DNA of 64,000 nt from Methylovorus sp. MM2. GTDB lineage: Bacteria; Pseudomonadota; Gammaproteobacteria; Burkholderiales; Methylophilaceae. Below are positions 1-10,323 of this stretch, piece after piece. Position 1 is the first letter of the stretch, and each line of letters begins with the position of its first letter. The translations under genes and the position numbers were made by a program. The notes beneath the pieces are model-generated. The model searched no databases, was not told the origin of the DNA, and worked only from the letters and a program-made list of their open reading frames with translations. The stretch is from assembly GCF_001648895.1 (NCBI RefSeq), contig NZ_LXUF01000001.1, forward strand, positions 1,099,726 through 1,163,725, given 5' to 3'.

Positions 1-539
1 ATCCAGCTTCTGCCATATTGGATATTGACCGTGAAGTCGCGGGTATCTTGCGCGATGAACGATTCCCCACCTCTCATTTTGGCGTGCCGCTTGCTGGTAG
101 TCTGATTCCATGGATCGATAAAGATCTAGGTAACGGCCAGAGCAAAGAAGAGTGGAAAGGGCAGGCAGAGACTAATAAGATTCTTGGTCGTGAATCCAAT
201 CCGATCCCTATTGATGGTCTATGCGTGCGTATCGGTGCCATGCGCTGTCACTCACAAGCGTTGACTATCAAGCTCAAGCAAGATGTGCCGTTAGATGAAA
301 TAAATAGCATGCTCGCTGAAGCGAATGCTTGGGCTAAAGTGATTCCTAATGAAAAGAATGCGACCGTGAGTGCGTTAACACCGGCTGCCGTGACAGGCAC
401 GCTGGAAACTCCTGTAGGGCGATTGCGCAAGATGAACATGGGATCACAATATCTTTCAGCCTTTACCGTGGGAGATCAATTATTGTGGGGAGCCGCTGAG
501 CCGCTGCGTCGAATGTTGAGGATTTTGATCGAGCGGTAA
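1..539 (+). CDS. asd: Aspartate-semialdehyde dehydrogenase, C-terminal part (cut by window edge)
   Basis: This enzyme reduces aspartyl phosphate to aspartate semialdehyde, the branch point to lysine, threonine and methionine. Only about the last 178 residues are inside the window. The frame is open to the left edge (it reads [12 protein letters not shown] from base 3), so a TTG at 18 is internal and not a start. The stretch [16 protein letters not shown] holds the His of the active-site region of proteobacterial Asd, and the ending [13 protein letters not shown] is typical of the family. The catalytic Cys lies upstream, outside the window. Asd next to fimV and truA is a conserved order also known from Pseudomonas. 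Family assignment is firm. Confidence 0.93.
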   Translation, partial: PASAILDIDREVAGILRDERFPTSHFGVPLAGSLIPWIDKDLGNGQSKEEWKGQAETNKILGRESNPIPIDGLCVRIGAMRCHSQALTIKLKQDVPLDEINSMLAEANAWAKVIPNEKNATVSALTPAAVTGTLETPVGRLRKMNMGSQYLSAFTVGDQLLWGAAEPLRRMLRILIER

Positions 540-570
540 GTTGTTTTTTTGCCATCTTTATAAATTATTT

Positions 571-600
571 ATATCTATTTAGATAGCGTCTAAATATAAA
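571..600. repeat. AT-rich inverted repeat between asd and fimV
   Basis: ATTTAGA (577-583) and TCTAAAT (589-595) form a 7-bp stem with a 5-nt loop, overlapping a second dyad TATCTA-TT-TAGATA. No T-run follows, so it is not an obvious terminator. It may be an operator or chance in an AT-rich spacer. Nothing else is recognisable between asd and fimV. Confidence 0.35.
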
Positions 601-675
601 GTGTGGCATGAGCTTGCATCTCTAACTATTTGATGTTAATTTAATAAAGCAACTATATAGTTCGATAAGGGTGAG

Positions 676-3600
676 ATGGTGCATAAGTCGAAATTAAAGC
701 GAATTTCGCTAGCGGTATGTTTTGCATTAATGCCATTTGCTGTTGAAGCAGCTGGTCTTGGGAAGCTCACAGTGATCTCTGGTCTCGGTGAACCTTTAAA
801 TGCAGAAATAGAATTGCTGGCAACGGGTCCTGAAGAGTTATCAAGCCTAAGTGCTGCTATTGCACCTGATGAAGCCTATGCAGTTCAAGGCATCGAACGT
901 ACAGCATTGCAAAAGGCGATCAAGCTAGAAGTCAAAAAGAAACCTGATGGTACGGCACTGCTCAAGCTGAGCTCCAGCCAGCCAATCACTGATCCATTCC
1001 TAGATATGTTGATTCAGGTTGATTGGTCTACAGGTCGCCTACTTCGCGAATACACCTTGTTATTAGATCCGCCAGGATACGCACAGGCGCCTACAACTTC
1101 GCCTATTGCTAATCCTACTAGTATCTCTAGTCAGCCGCTTGCTGCACCAGCCGCCCCTGCGATGGTGGATGAAAAAAAGTCTAATGGCGTTACTGCTCCT
1201 AGCAAGAAATCAAAAGCACCTCTTGCCCCTGTTGCTGCAAAACCTGAAGCAACCGAAAATGAAACCCACACCACTGTAAAAGGCGATACTTTAATCGCCC
1301 TTGCGAGAGAAGCGCAGCCCGAGGGCGTAAGTCTTGAGCAAGTATTGGCTGGTCTATATCAAGCCAATAAGGGCGCCTTCGTTGATGGCAACATGAATCG
1401 CCTTAAAGTCGGTCAGATTATTAAGGTGCCGAGCGCTGAGCAATTGGGCGCAGTGCCAAAAGCTGAGGCAGCCAAGCAAGTCCGTGTGCATTCTGCTGAT
1501 TGGAATGCGTACCGTAATAAATTAGCAGGGGCTGTTGCTGAAGCGCCTGCTGCGCGTGAAGATGCTGGCAATAAAGCAGCAAGTAGCGGAAAAATCACTA
1601 CAGCCGCTGAAGATAAAGCTGCACCAGCGCCTGCAGGTCCGCGAGATGTCGTGAAGTTATCGAAAAACGACTCAGCAGCAACAAAAAACCTTCAGGACAA
1701 ACTGAATAACCTGCAAGAAGAAGCCATTGCACGTGAGAAAAGTGTAAAAGAGGCGAATGAGCGTACCGCCGCACTTGAAAAACAAGTGGCGGATATGCAA
1801 AAGTTATTAGCGATCAAGAATCAGGCAATGGCTGAGTTGCAAAAAAATGCGGCAACACCACCGGCACCAGAAGTGAAAGCACCTCCAGTTGCACCTGTAG
1901 AGCCACCTAAGCAGGTCGCGCCTGAGCCTGCCAAGCCTGAGGTAACTATAGCGCCAGAAGTACCTCCGGCACCAGCGGAATCTGCTGCGCCAGAAACACC
2001 AAAAACACCAGAACCAGCAAAGCCTGAGCAGGAAAAGAAAGTACCTGCGAAAAAAGTTGTGGTGCCAGAGCCGGTTGTTTCTGAGCCAAGCCTGTTGGAT
2101 GATATCGATCCAGTCGTCGTTGGTGGCGGTTTGGGCGCCTTACTCCTGCTGGCTGGTGGGTGGTTCTTCCTCCGTAACAAACGCAGGCGCAGTCTGGATG
2201 GGTTTGAAAAAGATATCCTGACTTCCGGCGGTCTTAAAGCGAATACTGTATTCGGTAATACGCTAGGCGGCGGCGTGGATGGGGGCGATACTTCATTCCT
2301 AGCTGACTTCTCGCAAAGCAGCGGCATGATTGATACACATGATGTCGATCCTATTGCTGAGGCAGAAGTCTATATGGCTTACGGACGCGATGCGCAAGCT
2401 GAAGAAATATTAAAAGACGCAATCACTAAAGATCCGCAACGTTATGAGTTGCATCTCAAATTGCTTGAAATGTATGCAGCGCGTAAAGATTCCTCTGCAT
2501 TTGAGGCGGTTGCCGGCGAATTATATTCAACCTTAGGCTCTGCTGACCCAACATGGGCGAAAGTTGCGGTACTTGGGCGTCAGATTGAGCCAAACAATCC
2601 ACTATATCAAGTCGACGAAAGTGCTATTGATGCAAGTCCTTTTGCCAGCGATTTAGATGCTAGTGATTTTGGTGCTGCCGAAAAACTTGATGTAGATGAG
2701 CTTGCTGTAGAACAATCCGTACCAGAAGATATCGGCGCGATTGAAGACATTACTGCAGAAGAGCCTTTAGAGACAAGTCTGGACTTCTCGCTGGGTGATG
2801 ACACTGAAGCGACTTCAACTACTGCCTCACCAGAAGAGGAATCACTTGATTTCGACATTGGCGGTGCGTTAGCAACAGAAGGCGCTACTGAACCTGAAGG
2901 CCTGATAGACCTCGGTGCAACCGAATCTAAGGACGAAGCGGCAGAATTGGACTTCCAACTTGATTTTCCATCAGATACGCCAGCATCACTCCCTGAAGAG
3001 GCAACAGAAGACACGATACAGCTTGATTTATCAGACTTTTCTACCCCAACCAGTGAGTCTGTAGCGTTACCTGACCTTGCAGTAACGGAACCAAAAGAAG
3101 CGGCTGCTGAATTTGACGAAATAGCGAGTTTTGATGTGGAGGCGTTGCCGGAGCTTTCTACAGAAAACCCTGCTACAGAAAAACCTGAAGAAGAAATCAG
3201 CTTCGATTTTCCTGAAATGCAGGTATCTGAATTGGAGATACCTGAAGTTGATGCACCAAAAGCTTCAGAGTCTCCTAAAGTTTCTGAGCCGATCGTAGCG
3301 CCTATCATTGCAGATGAGACGATAGAGCTTTCATTGCCTGAGTTTGATAAGACAACAATCATGCATGCTAGTACAGATAATGAAATCGTTTTTGAATCTA
3401 ACCCAGCTGATTCAGCCGCATTTGATCTAGACCTAGATGTCGACTTTGGTAGCTTGGAGGCTGAAACAAAAGAGCCTGCTGTGACTCAAGATGTTGTGGC
3501 TGAAGATAATAGTTTGCCGGAAATCGATCTATCAGGCATTACGCTGGATCTTGACCCTGCGACATCAGAAGAAGTAGATTCTGTAAGTTCAGAATCCTCC

Positions 3601-3747
3601 GAGGTTGATACTAAGCTGGATCTAGTAACAGCCTATATGGATATGGGGGATAACGAAGGCGCGCGCGAATTGCTTGAAGAAGTCCTGAAAGAGGGTGGTG
3701 AGCAACAGCGTGCACGTGCTGAAGAGATATTAAAAACACTAGGCTAA
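676..3747 (+). CDS. fimV: FimV-type pilus assembly / polar hub protein
   Basis: FimV is an inner-membrane, peptidoglycan-binding scaffold for type IV pili, twitching and polar organisation. Visible order: signal peptide (residues 1-25, ending VEAA), the FimV N-terminal domain starting GLGKLTVISGLGEPLNAEIE, a LysM domain (about 197-252, with KGDTLIALA and LKVGQIIKVPS), an Ala/Pro-rich linker, a coiled coil (about 335-390), a Pro/Glu-rich stretch, one membrane helix (about 478-500) followed by NKRRRS, a TPR-like segment (about 553-610), a long acidic Asp/Glu/Leu-rich cytoplasmic region, and the conserved C-terminal FimV motif with AYMDMGDNEGARELLEEVL. The length of 1023 residues is normal for this variable family. 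A terminator follows directly. Confidence 0.92.
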   Translation: MVHKSKLKRISLAVCFALMPFAVEAAGLGKLTVISGLGEPLNAEIELLATGPEELSSLSAAIAPDEAYAVQGIERTALQKAIKLEVKKKPDGTALLKLSSSQPITDPFLDMLIQVDWSTGRLLREYTLLLDPPGYAQAPTTSPIANPTSISSQPLAAPAAPAMVDEKKSNGVTAPSKKSKAPLAPVAAKPEATENETHTTVKGDTLIALAREAQPEGVSLEQVLAGLYQANKGAFVDGNMNRLKVGQIIKVPSAEQLGAVPKAEAAKQVRVHSADWNAYRNKLAGAVAEAPAAREDAGNKAASSGKITTAAEDKAAPAPAGPRDVVKLSKNDSAATKNLQDKLNNLQEEAIAREKSVKEANERTAALEKQVADMQKLLAIKNQAMAELQKNAATPPAPEVKAPPVAPVEPPKQVAPEPAKPEVTIAPEVPPAPAESAAPETPKTPEPAKPEQEKKVPAKKVVVPEPVVSEPSLLDDIDPVVVGGGLGALLLLAGGWFFLRNKRRRSLDGFEKDILTSGGLKANTVFGNTLGGGVDGGDTSFLADFSQSSGMIDTHDVDPIAEAEVYMAYGRDAQAEEILKDAITKDPQRYELHLKLLEMYAARKDSSAFEAVAGELYSTLGSADPTWAKVAVLGRQIEPNNPLYQVDESAIDASPFASDLDASDFGAAEKLDVDELAVEQSVPEDIGAIEDITAEEPLETSLDFSLGDDTEATSTTASPEEESLDFDIGGALATEGATEPEGLIDLGATESKDEAAELDFQLDFPSDTPASLPEEATEDTIQLDLSDFSTPTSESVALPDLAVTEPKEAAAEFDEIASFDVEALPELSTENPATEKPEEEISFDFPEMQVSELEIPEVDAPKASESPKVSEPIVAPIIADETIELSLPEFDKTTIMHASTDNEIVFESNPADSAAFDLDLDVDFGSLEAETKEPAVTQDVVAEDNSLPEIDLSGITLDLDPATSEEVDSVSSESSEVDTKLDLVTAYMDMGDNEGARELLEEVLKEGGEQQRARAEEILKTLG

Positions 3748-3762
3748 TTTGCACATGTGAGG

Positions 3763-3793
3763 AAAAAGCCGGATTATTTAGTCCGGCTTTTTT
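3763..3793 (+). terminator. Rho-independent terminator after fimV
   Basis: AAAAAGCCGGA (3763-3773) pairs perfectly with TCCGGCTTTTT (3782-3792), with an 8-nt loop and a T-run. It separates fimV from truA. Confidence 0.9.
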
Positions 3794-3835
3794 GTTTTAT
3801 AAGGATGATGTGTTGGTAATAGGGTTCTTTTTGAA

Positions 3836-4618
3836 ATGAGGGTCGTACTTGGCTTGGAGTACGATGGCTCCCAGTTTTGTGGGTGGCAAAGCCAGCCAGC
3901 ATTCTGCGGAGCGCAGGATGCATTGGAAAAGGCGCTTGCTCTCATGGCAGGTCACGAAATCCGTGTAATCGCCGCAGGCCGTACGGATACTGGCGTGCAC
4001 GCGCTCTCCCAAATCGTACATTTTGATACTTTGACCGAGCGGCCTATTGATGCTTGGGTGCGAGGTGTCAATGCCAATCTGCCAAAATCCTTGCGTGTAT
4101 TATGGGCAAAGTTGGTGGATGGCGAGTTTCATGCAAGGTTCGACGCAAAGCGGCGTAGTTATCAATACCTGTTACTTAATCATGCGACCGCACCTGCAGT
4201 GATGTCAGGTAAAGTAGGTTGGTTTCATTTGCCTTTGAACGAAATGCTGATGCAAGAGGCGGCAAATTACTTGCTAGGTGAGCATGATTTCAGCGCATTC
4301 AGGGCTTCAGATTGTCAGGCAAAGTCACCTATCAGGCATCTCTACCAATCGATGGTAAGCCGTATTGGCGATTATTTGTTGTTCGACTTCTGTGGCAATG
4401 CCTTTCTTCATCATCAGGTACGCAATATGGTCGGTGCTTTGATTTATATCGGTAAAGGTAAACATCCGCCAGCCTATATAAAAGAGCTCTTGCAGGCGCG
4501 AGACAGGACAAAGTCACCGCCAACCTTTATGCCGGATGGACTTTATCTCACAGGGGTTGAATATGATGTGGCTTGGAATCTGCCCAATACTCAGCGTCAT
4601 CTGAATCTGCTACCTTAA
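3836..4618 (+). CDS. truA: tRNA pseudouridine(38-40) synthase
   Basis: TruA isomerises uridines 38-40 in the anticodon arm of many tRNAs. The protein begins MRVVLGLEYDGSQFCGWQ, typical of TruA, and holds the catalytic motif AAGRTDTGVHA with nucleophile Asp51. The C-terminal half has the family pattern FLHHQVRNMVGALIYIGKG. Its length of 260 residues is normal. It lies between the fimV terminator and trpF, as in many beta- and gammaproteobacteria. No strong Shine-Dalgarno sequence is visible before the ATG, but no better start exists. Confidence 0.96.
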   Translation: MRVVLGLEYDGSQFCGWQSQPAFCGAQDALEKALALMAGHEIRVIAAGRTDTGVHALSQIVHFDTLTERPIDAWVRGVNANLPKSLRVLWAKLVDGEFHARFDAKRRSYQYLLLNHATAPAVMSGKVGWFHLPLNEMLMQEAANYLLGEHDFSAFRASDCQAKSPIRHLYQSMVSRIGDYLLFDFCGNAFLHHQVRNMVGALIYIGKGKHPPAYIKELLQARDRTKSPPTFMPDGLYLTGVEYDVAWNLPNTQRHLNLLP

Positions 4619-4699
4619 GTTGATTTATATCGTTATTTTTTTGTGACACTGGCACGTCTTTAAGTTACCCTAAACCCTTTTCGATAAGACATTTTTCCA

Positions 4700-5323
4700 T
4701 TGAGAACTCGCGTAAAAATCTGTGGCATCACACGTTCGGAGGATGCCATCGCCGCCATAGAGCAAGGCTGTGATGCTATTGGGCTGGTTTTTTATGACAA
4801 GAGCCCTAGGTATGTCAGCATTAAACAAGCCGCTGCGATTGCTGCCGATATTCCTGCATTCATCTCTGTTGTCGGGCTTTTTGTTGATGCCAGTGTGGAG
4901 GAGATTCGCGCTGTCAGCTCAGTGTTGAGGCTTGATCTGCTGCAATTGCATGGCGATGAGACGCCTGCTGAGTGTAGGCAATATGGATTGCCTTACATGA
5001 AAGCGATTCGCGTCAAGCCTAGTACAAATTTGGTACAATGTGCAGCTGATTACAGCGATGCCAAAGCGTTACTGTTAGACACATACGCAGAAGGTGTCCC
5101 TGGCGGGACTGGTCAGGTTTTTGATTGGAAAATCATCCCGGCTAATCTAGCTAAACCCATCGTGCTTGCTGGCGGCTTGAATGCAGATAATGTTGAAATG
5201 GCGATCAGGCAAGTCAAACCATATGCAGTTGATGTAAGCGGTGGGGTAGAGATAACAAAAGGAATCAAGGATGCGGCGAAGATAGCCGCATTCATGCGAG
5301 GAGTAAACAATGCAGTTATATGA
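4700..5323 (+). CDS. trpF: Phosphoribosylanthranilate isomerase (TTG start)
   Basis: TrpF carries out the Amadori rearrangement of phosphoribosylanthranilate in tryptophan synthesis. The sequence [16 protein letters not shown] carries the KICGIT motif with the general-base Cys near the N-terminus. [16 protein letters not shown] and the late [10 protein letters not shown] (phosphate-binding loop) complete the (beta/alpha)8 signature, and the length of 207 residues is normal. Translation starts at TTG (4700); no ATG or GTG upstream keeps the conserved beginning. The end overlaps trpB by 14 bases, which points to translational coupling. Confidence 0.95.
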   Translation: MRTRVKICGITRSEDAIAAIEQGCDAIGLVFYDKSPRYVSIKQAAAIAADIPAFISVVGLFVDASVEEIRAVSSVLRLDLLQLHGDETPAECRQYGLPYMKAIRVKPSTNLVQCAADYSDAKALLLDTYAEGVPGGTGQVFDWKIIPANLAKPIVLAGGLNADNVEMAIRQVKPYAVDVSGGVEITKGIKDAAKIAAFMRGVNNAVI

Positions 5324-6512
5324 CATGCCGGATGACAGCGGCCACTTTGGCCCTTATGGTGGTATTTTTGTTGCCGAGACATTGATTGAAGCACTGGAAG
5401 AGTTACGCGTCATGTACGAGCGTTATCGCCATGACCCTGAATTTCTCGCTGAATTTGCGCATGATCTTAAATATTTCGTTGGCCGCCCAAGTCCAATCTA
5501 CTATGCCAAGCGCTGGTCAGAGAGAGTCGGTGGCGCCCGTATTTATTTAAAACGTGAAGACCTCAACCACACTGGGGCGCATAAGGTAAATAATACAGTA
5601 GGTCAGGCATTGCTGGCCAAGCGCATGGGTAAGCCACGTATCATCGCGGAAACAGGCGCTGGTCAACATGGTGTTGCCACAGCCACGATCGCTGCGCGTA
5701 TGGGGCTTGAATGTGTGGTCTATATGGGCTCCGAAGATGTGAAGCGCCAAGCACCGAATGTGTATCGCATGAAGCTTTTAGGTGCTACTGTTGTTCCTGT
5801 CGAGAGTGGCTCAAAAACGCTTAAAGATGCGCTGAATGAAGCGATGCGTGATTGGGTCACCAATATTGAGAATACGTTTTACATTATTGGCACAGTAGCT
5901 GGCCCGCACCCATATCCGATGATGGTACGTGATTTTCAAGCAGTCATTGGCGTTGAAGCCAAGCAGCAGATGCAAGAGATGCTTGGTAGGCAGCCGGATG
6001 CAGTCGTCGCATGTGTCGGTGGTGGTTCTAACGCCATGGGTATTTTCTACCCATACATCGATAATCCAGATGTACGTTTGATCGGTGTTGAGGCTGCTGG
6101 TTATGGCATGGAAACTGGTAAGCATGCTGCTCCTCTGACCGCAAATAGCTCGGTGGGCGTGCTGCATGGCAATCGTACTTATTTGATGCAGGATGCTGAT
6201 GGACAGATCATTGAGACACACTCCATCTCCGCGGGTCTTGATTATCCAGGGGTGGGGCCCGAACATGCATGGTTGAAAGATATCAAGCGTGCCGAGTATG
6301 TAGCCATTACTGACGATGAGGCGATGGAGGCTTTTCATAGCTTGTGTCGTACAGAAGGGATTATTCCTGCACTTGAGTCTAGCCATGCATTGGCTTATGC
6401 CGAAAAGCTTGCAGCCACCATGTCACCTGACCAAGTCGTATTAGTGAACCTTTCTGGCCGTGGTGATAAAGATATTAATACGGTCGCAAAACTTTCTGGC
6501 ATCACTCTTTAA
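5310..6512 (+). CDS. trpB: Tryptophan synthase beta chain
   Basis: TrpB condenses indole with serine using PLP and forms the alpha2-beta2 tryptophan synthase with TrpA. The PLP lysine is Lys92 in [13 protein letters not shown], the phosphate-binding loop is [12 protein letters not shown], and LSGRGDKDI near the end is typical. At 400 residues it is full length. It starts inside the end of trpF after GGAG and is followed 21 bases later by trpA, so trpFBA is one unit. Confidence 0.97.
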   Translation: MQLYDMPDDSGHFGPYGGIFVAETLIEALEELRVMYERYRHDPEFLAEFAHDLKYFVGRPSPIYYAKRWSERVGGARIYLKREDLNHTGAHKVNNTVGQALLAKRMGKPRIIAETGAGQHGVATATIAARMGLECVVYMGSEDVKRQAPNVYRMKLLGATVVPVESGSKTLKDALNEAMRDWVTNIENTFYIIGTVAGPHPYPMMVRDFQAVIGVEAKQQMQEMLGRQPDAVVACVGGGSNAMGIFYPYIDNPDVRLIGVEAAGYGMETGKHAAPLTANSSVGVLHGNRTYLMQDADGQIIETHSISAGLDYPGVGPEHAWLKDIKRAEYVAITDDEAMEAFHSLCRTEGIIPALESSHALAYAEKLAATMSPDQVVLVNLSGRGDKDINTVAKLSGITL

Positions 6513-6533
6513 AAATTAAAAGCCTTAAAACTC

Positions 6534-7331
6534 ATGTCACGTATAAAAACAACGTTTGCTCAATTGAAGCAAGCAGGTAAGAAAGCACTGATTCCATACA
6601 TTACTGCCGGTGACCCACATCCAAAGCTGACCGTGGAACTGATGCATGCAATGGTTGCTTCTGGCGCTAATATCCTTGAGCTTGGTGTGCCATTCTCGGA
6701 CCCGATGGCAGATGGCCCTGTGATTCAACGTGCGAGCGAGCGAGCATTGGTACACCATGTGGGTTTGCATCATGTTTTGGATATGGTGAAAGAGTTTCGC
6801 TTAAAAGATAACCTTACGCCTGTTGTGCTCATGGGTTATGCGAACCCAATCGAGGCGATGGGTATTGAGAATTTCGCTGATAAGGCAAAAGGATCGGGCG
6901 TTGATGGAGTGTTAACCGTCGATTATCCACCAGAAGAGTGTACTGAGTTCGTCGGCCTTTTGAAGGCACGTGATATTGACCCCATTTTTCTCTTGTCACC
7001 GACCACCGAGCTTTCACGTATCGAGACCATTGTCAGCAAGGCCAATGGTTTTGTGTATTATGTCTCGCTTAAAGGGGTGACTGGTGCTGGTCATTTAGAT
7101 ATAGAAGACGTGGCAAATAAGGTCAGTGCTATTCGTACTAAAACCGATCTGCCTATCGGCGTAGGTTTCGGTGTGCGCGATGCGGCAACGGCTAAACTGA
7201 TTAGTAATATTGGCGATGCTGTTGTTGTTGGCAGCCGGATGGTACAAGAGATGGAACAATCAACTGAACAAAATATCGTCGCCAATCTGAGTGCGCTCGT
7301 CGCAGAATTACGCGCTGCAATCGATGCTTGA
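6534..7331 (+). CDS. trpA: Tryptophan synthase alpha chain
   Basis: TrpA cleaves indole-3-glycerol phosphate to indole, which tunnels to TrpB. Glu49 and Asp60, the catalytic pair (same numbering as in Salmonella), are visible in [15 protein letters not shown]. The phosphate-binding region GVGFGVRD and the loop [12 protein letters not shown] are intact. Its 265 residues are normal. It directly follows trpB and precedes accD by 41 bases, so accD may share its transcript. Confidence 0.97.
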   Translation: MSRIKTTFAQLKQAGKKALIPYITAGDPHPKLTVELMHAMVASGANILELGVPFSDPMADGPVIQRASERALVHHVGLHHVLDMVKEFRLKDNLTPVVLMGYANPIEAMGIENFADKAKGSGVDGVLTVDYPPEECTEFVGLLKARDIDPIFLLSPTTELSRIETIVSKANGFVYYVSLKGVTGAGHLDIEDVANKVSAIRTKTDLPIGVGFGVRDAATAKLISNIGDAVVVGSRMVQEMEQSTEQNIVANLSALVAELRAAIDA

Positions 7332-7372
7332 AATAGATGCACGCTTAAAGAGTTTGTATAAAGGATTACATT

Positions 7373-8245
7373 ATGAGTAGCTGGTTACAGAAACTTCTTC
7401 CACCTAAAATCAATCGTAACGATGGCGCTGCTGGCCGAAAGACCGTGCCTGAAGGCCTCTGGAGTAAATGCCCTTCATGCGAAGCTGTGTTGTATCGTAC
7501 TGATTTGGAAAGTAATTCCGAAGTATGTCCTAAATGTAATTATCACAATCGCATTTCCGCAAGAGCCCGTCTGAACATGCTTTTGGATGAAGAAGGGCGT
7601 TTTGAAATCGGCGCTGAAGTGCAGCCTATTGATCCTTTGAAATTCAAGGATAGCAAACGTTATGCAGACCGCTTGAAATCTTCGCAGTCTGATGTCGGTG
7701 AGACGGATTCGCTGATCGTGATGCAAGGTAGCATCAAGACCTTGCCTGTCGTCATTGCAGCATTTGAGTTCAAGTTCATGGGTGGTTCCATGGGCTCAGT
7801 GGTCGGCGAGCGTTTTGTGCGTGGCGTGATGGCAGCCATTGAGCAGAAATCCCCATTTATATGTGTTGCCGCCAGTGGCGGTGCACGTATGCAAGAGGGC
7901 TTGTTCTCGCTGATGCAAATGGCAAAGACCAGTGCTGCATTGACTGCCTTAAGCAATGCGGGCTTGCCTTATATTTCTGTACTTACAGACCCGACAATGG
8001 GCGGTGTGTCAGCCAGCTTTGCGATGTTGGGCGATGTGATTGTTGCCGAGCCGCAAGCGCTGATTGGTTTTGCTGGCCCACGCGTGATTGAGCAAACGGT
8101 GCGTGAAACGCTGCCAGAAGGTTTCCAACGCTCTGAGTTCTTATTGGAACATGGCGCTGTCGATATCATCGTTGATCGTCGCGAAATGCGTGATCGATTT
8201 GTGACTATCCTGACCAGTTTGATGAATAAGCCCGCGATTTCCTAG
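7373..8245 (+). CDS. accD: Acetyl-CoA carboxylase carboxyltransferase subunit beta
   Basis: AccD, together with AccA, transfers the carboxyl group from carboxybiotin to acetyl-CoA, the first committed step of fatty-acid synthesis. The N-terminal four-Cys zinc ribbon is intact (Cys33, Cys36, Cys52, Cys55 in KCPSC and VCPKC). The crotonase-like core has [10 protein letters not shown] and [12 protein letters not shown]. Its 290 residues are normal. The order accD-folC-SPOR protein-cvpA-purF matches the E. coli accD-folC-dedD-cvpA-purF arrangement. Confidence 0.97.
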   Translation: MSSWLQKLLPPKINRNDGAAGRKTVPEGLWSKCPSCEAVLYRTDLESNSEVCPKCNYHNRISARARLNMLLDEEGRFEIGAEVQPIDPLKFKDSKRYADRLKSSQSDVGETDSLIVMQGSIKTLPVVIAAFEFKFMGGSMGSVVGERFVRGVMAAIEQKSPFICVAASGGARMQEGLFSLMQMAKTSAALTALSNAGLPYISVLTDPTMGGVSASFAMLGDVIVAEPQALIGFAGPRVIEQTVRETLPEGFQRSEFLLEHGAVDIIVDRREMRDRFVTILTSLMNKPAIS

Positions 8246-8273
8246 ATACACTTTATTTAGCACACCTTACACA

Positions 8274-9569
8274 GTGACAACTCCCTCGAAGCTGCCAAAT
8301 GGCTTGGCAGCTTGGCTTGAATATATTGAAGCGTTGCACCCCAAGTCTATTGCGATGGGGTTGGGGCGCGTGAATGAAGTTAAACAGCGCCTTCACCTCG
8401 ATACTATTTTCCCTGTCATCATTGTGGCTGGCACCAATGGCAAAGGCTCAACCTGTGCCATGTTAGAGCGTATCTACCATGAGGCTGGGTATCGTGTTGG
8501 CTGTTATGCGTCCCCCCATTTGTTACGATATAACGAGAGAGTGCGTGTTGCTTGCCAAGAGGTGAGCGATGATGACTTATGCAATGCTTTTGCTGCTGTA
8601 GAGCACGCTCGCCAAGCTGTTGCACTCACTTATTTTGAATTTGGTACATTAGCTGCATTCTGGCATTTTGCGCATGCAGGGCTCGATGTCGCTGTGTTAG
8701 AAGTGGGGCTGGGTGGTCGATTGGATGCTGTGAATGTGTTTGATCCTGCATGCAGTATCGTGACCAGTATCGATATGGATCACATGGATTTCCTTGGTAA
8801 TACGCGTGAGCATATCGGCTACGAAAAAGCCGGAGTTTTCAGGTCCAACGTGCCTGCTATTTGTGGAGATATGAATCCCCCCGCTTCTTTGCTGAGTCAC
8901 GCTTCTCAGATTCATGCTGATTTAAGGTTGATTGGACGTGACTTCTCGTTTAAGGCTCAGCCGCAATCATGGCGCTATATTGCTGACGGTACAATAGCAG
9001 ATAGCGATCTGCCATTTCCCGCATTGGTTGGAGATTTCCAGTTGATGAATGCATCTGCCGTAATGGCCGCTATTGATGTGCTTCAGCCTCAGCTTCCTGT
9101 GAATATCGATCATATTACTCAAGGTCTAAATAACGTCTCCCTTTCCGGGCGCTTTCAAAAGATCGCTGAAACCCCAGAGGTCTTATTAGACGTTGCGCAT
9201 AACCCTCATGCTGCAAGAGCGCTCGCGGGAAACTTGGCTTCTTCAACATGCGAGGGGCAGACGATCGCTATTTTTGCGATGTTGGCCGATAAAGATATAC
9301 CGGGCGTAGTAGCTGAGGTGGTCGAGCACATAGACTGTTGGTATGTGGCGGATATCGATAATGTGAGAGGTGCTAAAGCCGTGCAGCTTGACGAGATCAT
9401 CATGCAGATATCACCTGATGCTAAAGTAAAAAAATTCACCAGTGTCAATTCAGCTTATCAGCAAGCCTGTTTAGATGTCGCTGAAAATGATAGAATTATC
9501 GTATGCGGTTCATTCTTCACTGTGGCCGATGTAATGAAGGCCTCACCCGCGATTTACTCCGAACACTAG
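8274..9569 (+). CDS. folC: Bifunctional folylpolyglutamate / dihydrofolate synthase (GTG start)
   Basis: FolC joins glutamate to dihydropteroate and extends folate polyglutamate tails. The Mur-ligase type P-loop GTNGKGST is at residues 53-60, and LEVGLGGRLDAVN and the later LLDVAHNPHAA are the usual family motifs. The 431 residues are full length. The GTG at 8274 begins MTTPSKLPNGLAAWL, which fits family N-termini. It lies 28 bases after accD and ends 8 bases before the SPOR-domain gene. Confidence 0.96.
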   Translation: MTTPSKLPNGLAAWLEYIEALHPKSIAMGLGRVNEVKQRLHLDTIFPVIIVAGTNGKGSTCAMLERIYHEAGYRVGCYASPHLLRYNERVRVACQEVSDDDLCNAFAAVEHARQAVALTYFEFGTLAAFWHFAHAGLDVAVLEVGLGGRLDAVNVFDPACSIVTSIDMDHMDFLGNTREHIGYEKAGVFRSNVPAICGDMNPPASLLSHASQIHADLRLIGRDFSFKAQPQSWRYIADGTIADSDLPFPALVGDFQLMNASAVMAAIDVLQPQLPVNIDHITQGLNNVSLSGRFQKIAETPEVLLDVAHNPHAARALAGNLASSTCEGQTIAIFAMLADKDIPGVVAEVVEHIDCWYVADIDNVRGAKAVQLDEIIMQISPDAKVKKFTSVNSAYQQACLDVAENDRIIVCGSFFTVADVMKASPAIYSEH

Positions 9570-9577
9570 GATTCGAA

Positions 9578-10303
9578 ATGCCGCCAGACAATTTGAACGA
9601 GCAGGAACTTCAATTTAAAAAACGTGCCCGTAGGCGATTGGTCGGCGCGATAGCCTTGGTGTTACTGATGATTACCGTGCTGCCTATGGTGCTGGATGAT
9701 CGTTCGAGTAAGATGCCACAGCAAGATATCGCGATTAGTATCCCTAGCCAAGATGGCGCGGAGTTTACCTCCAAGATTGTACCCCTTACCCCAGACACAA
9801 CAGCGCAAGAAGAAATTTCTGACCTAGAATCATCAGTGCCACTAGAGTCCACAGATGCGCCTGAAGTGGCAAGCCCTGCACCAGTTGAGCCGCCAAAACC
9901 AGAGCTTGCTGAAGTCAAAAAACCTGAAGTACCGACCCCTGCACCCGTTGCTAAACCTGAGGCACCTAAACCAACCCCTGCACCTGTTAAGAAAGAAACA
10001 GTAGTTGCAAAACCTCCTGTAGAAAAAGATGCAGCTGTAAAAGCCGTTAAAGAGGCTGGTGTTGCCAAAGGTGATGTTTTTTCTGTGCAGATTGGTGTGT
10101 TTTCAGACCCTGCGAATGTGAAACAGCTACAGCAAAAGCTAGCGACACAGAGCCTTAAGTCCTACACAGAAAAATTGCCTACTGCCAGCGGTGAAAAGAT
10201 CAGGTTGCGTGCGGGCCCATTCTCCAGCAGGGTGGATGCTGAAAAAGCGCTCGCTAAAGCTAAGGATGTAGGATTGGTCGGCATGATCGTCACGAATAAG
10301 TAA
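9578..10303 (+). CDS. SPOR-domain membrane protein (DedD-like)
   Basis: SPOR proteins bind denuded peptidoglycan at the septum; DedD is the cell-division member at this locus in E. coli. With the ATG at 9578 the protein is 241 residues: a short basic cytoplasmic start, one membrane helix (about 21-38), a long Pro/Ala/Lys/Glu-rich periplasmic linker, and a C-terminal SPOR domain (about 165-241, VFSVQIGVFSDPANVKQL to VGLVGMIVTNK). A longer reading from 9503 would overlap folC by 67 bases and add residues unlike the family, so I chose 9578. Position between folC and cvpA supports the DedD role. Confidence 0.9.
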   Translation: MPPDNLNEQELQFKKRARRRLVGAIALVLLMITVLPMVLDDRSSKMPQQDIAISIPSQDGAEFTSKIVPLTPDTTAQEEISDLESSVPLESTDAPEVASPAPVEPPKPELAEVKKPEVPTPAPVAKPEAPKPTPAPVKKETVVAKPPVEKDAAVKAVKEAGVAKGDVFSVQIGVFSDPANVKQLQQKLATQSLKSYTEKLPTASGEKIRLRAGPFSSRVDAEKALAKAKDVGLVGMIVTNK

Positions 10304-10323
10304 AGTTTTAACATACACTTGAT

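Noticed and set aside
2607-3362. Long open frame of 251 codons on the minus strand, serine-rich
   Set aside because: It is the antisense of the acidic, repeat-like part of fimV; its composition is just the complement of Glu/Asp/Ala codons, and there is no ribosome site.
5811-6386. Minus-strand open frame of 191 codons
   Set aside because: It is fully inside trpB, which is unambiguous; the translated sequence has no family features.
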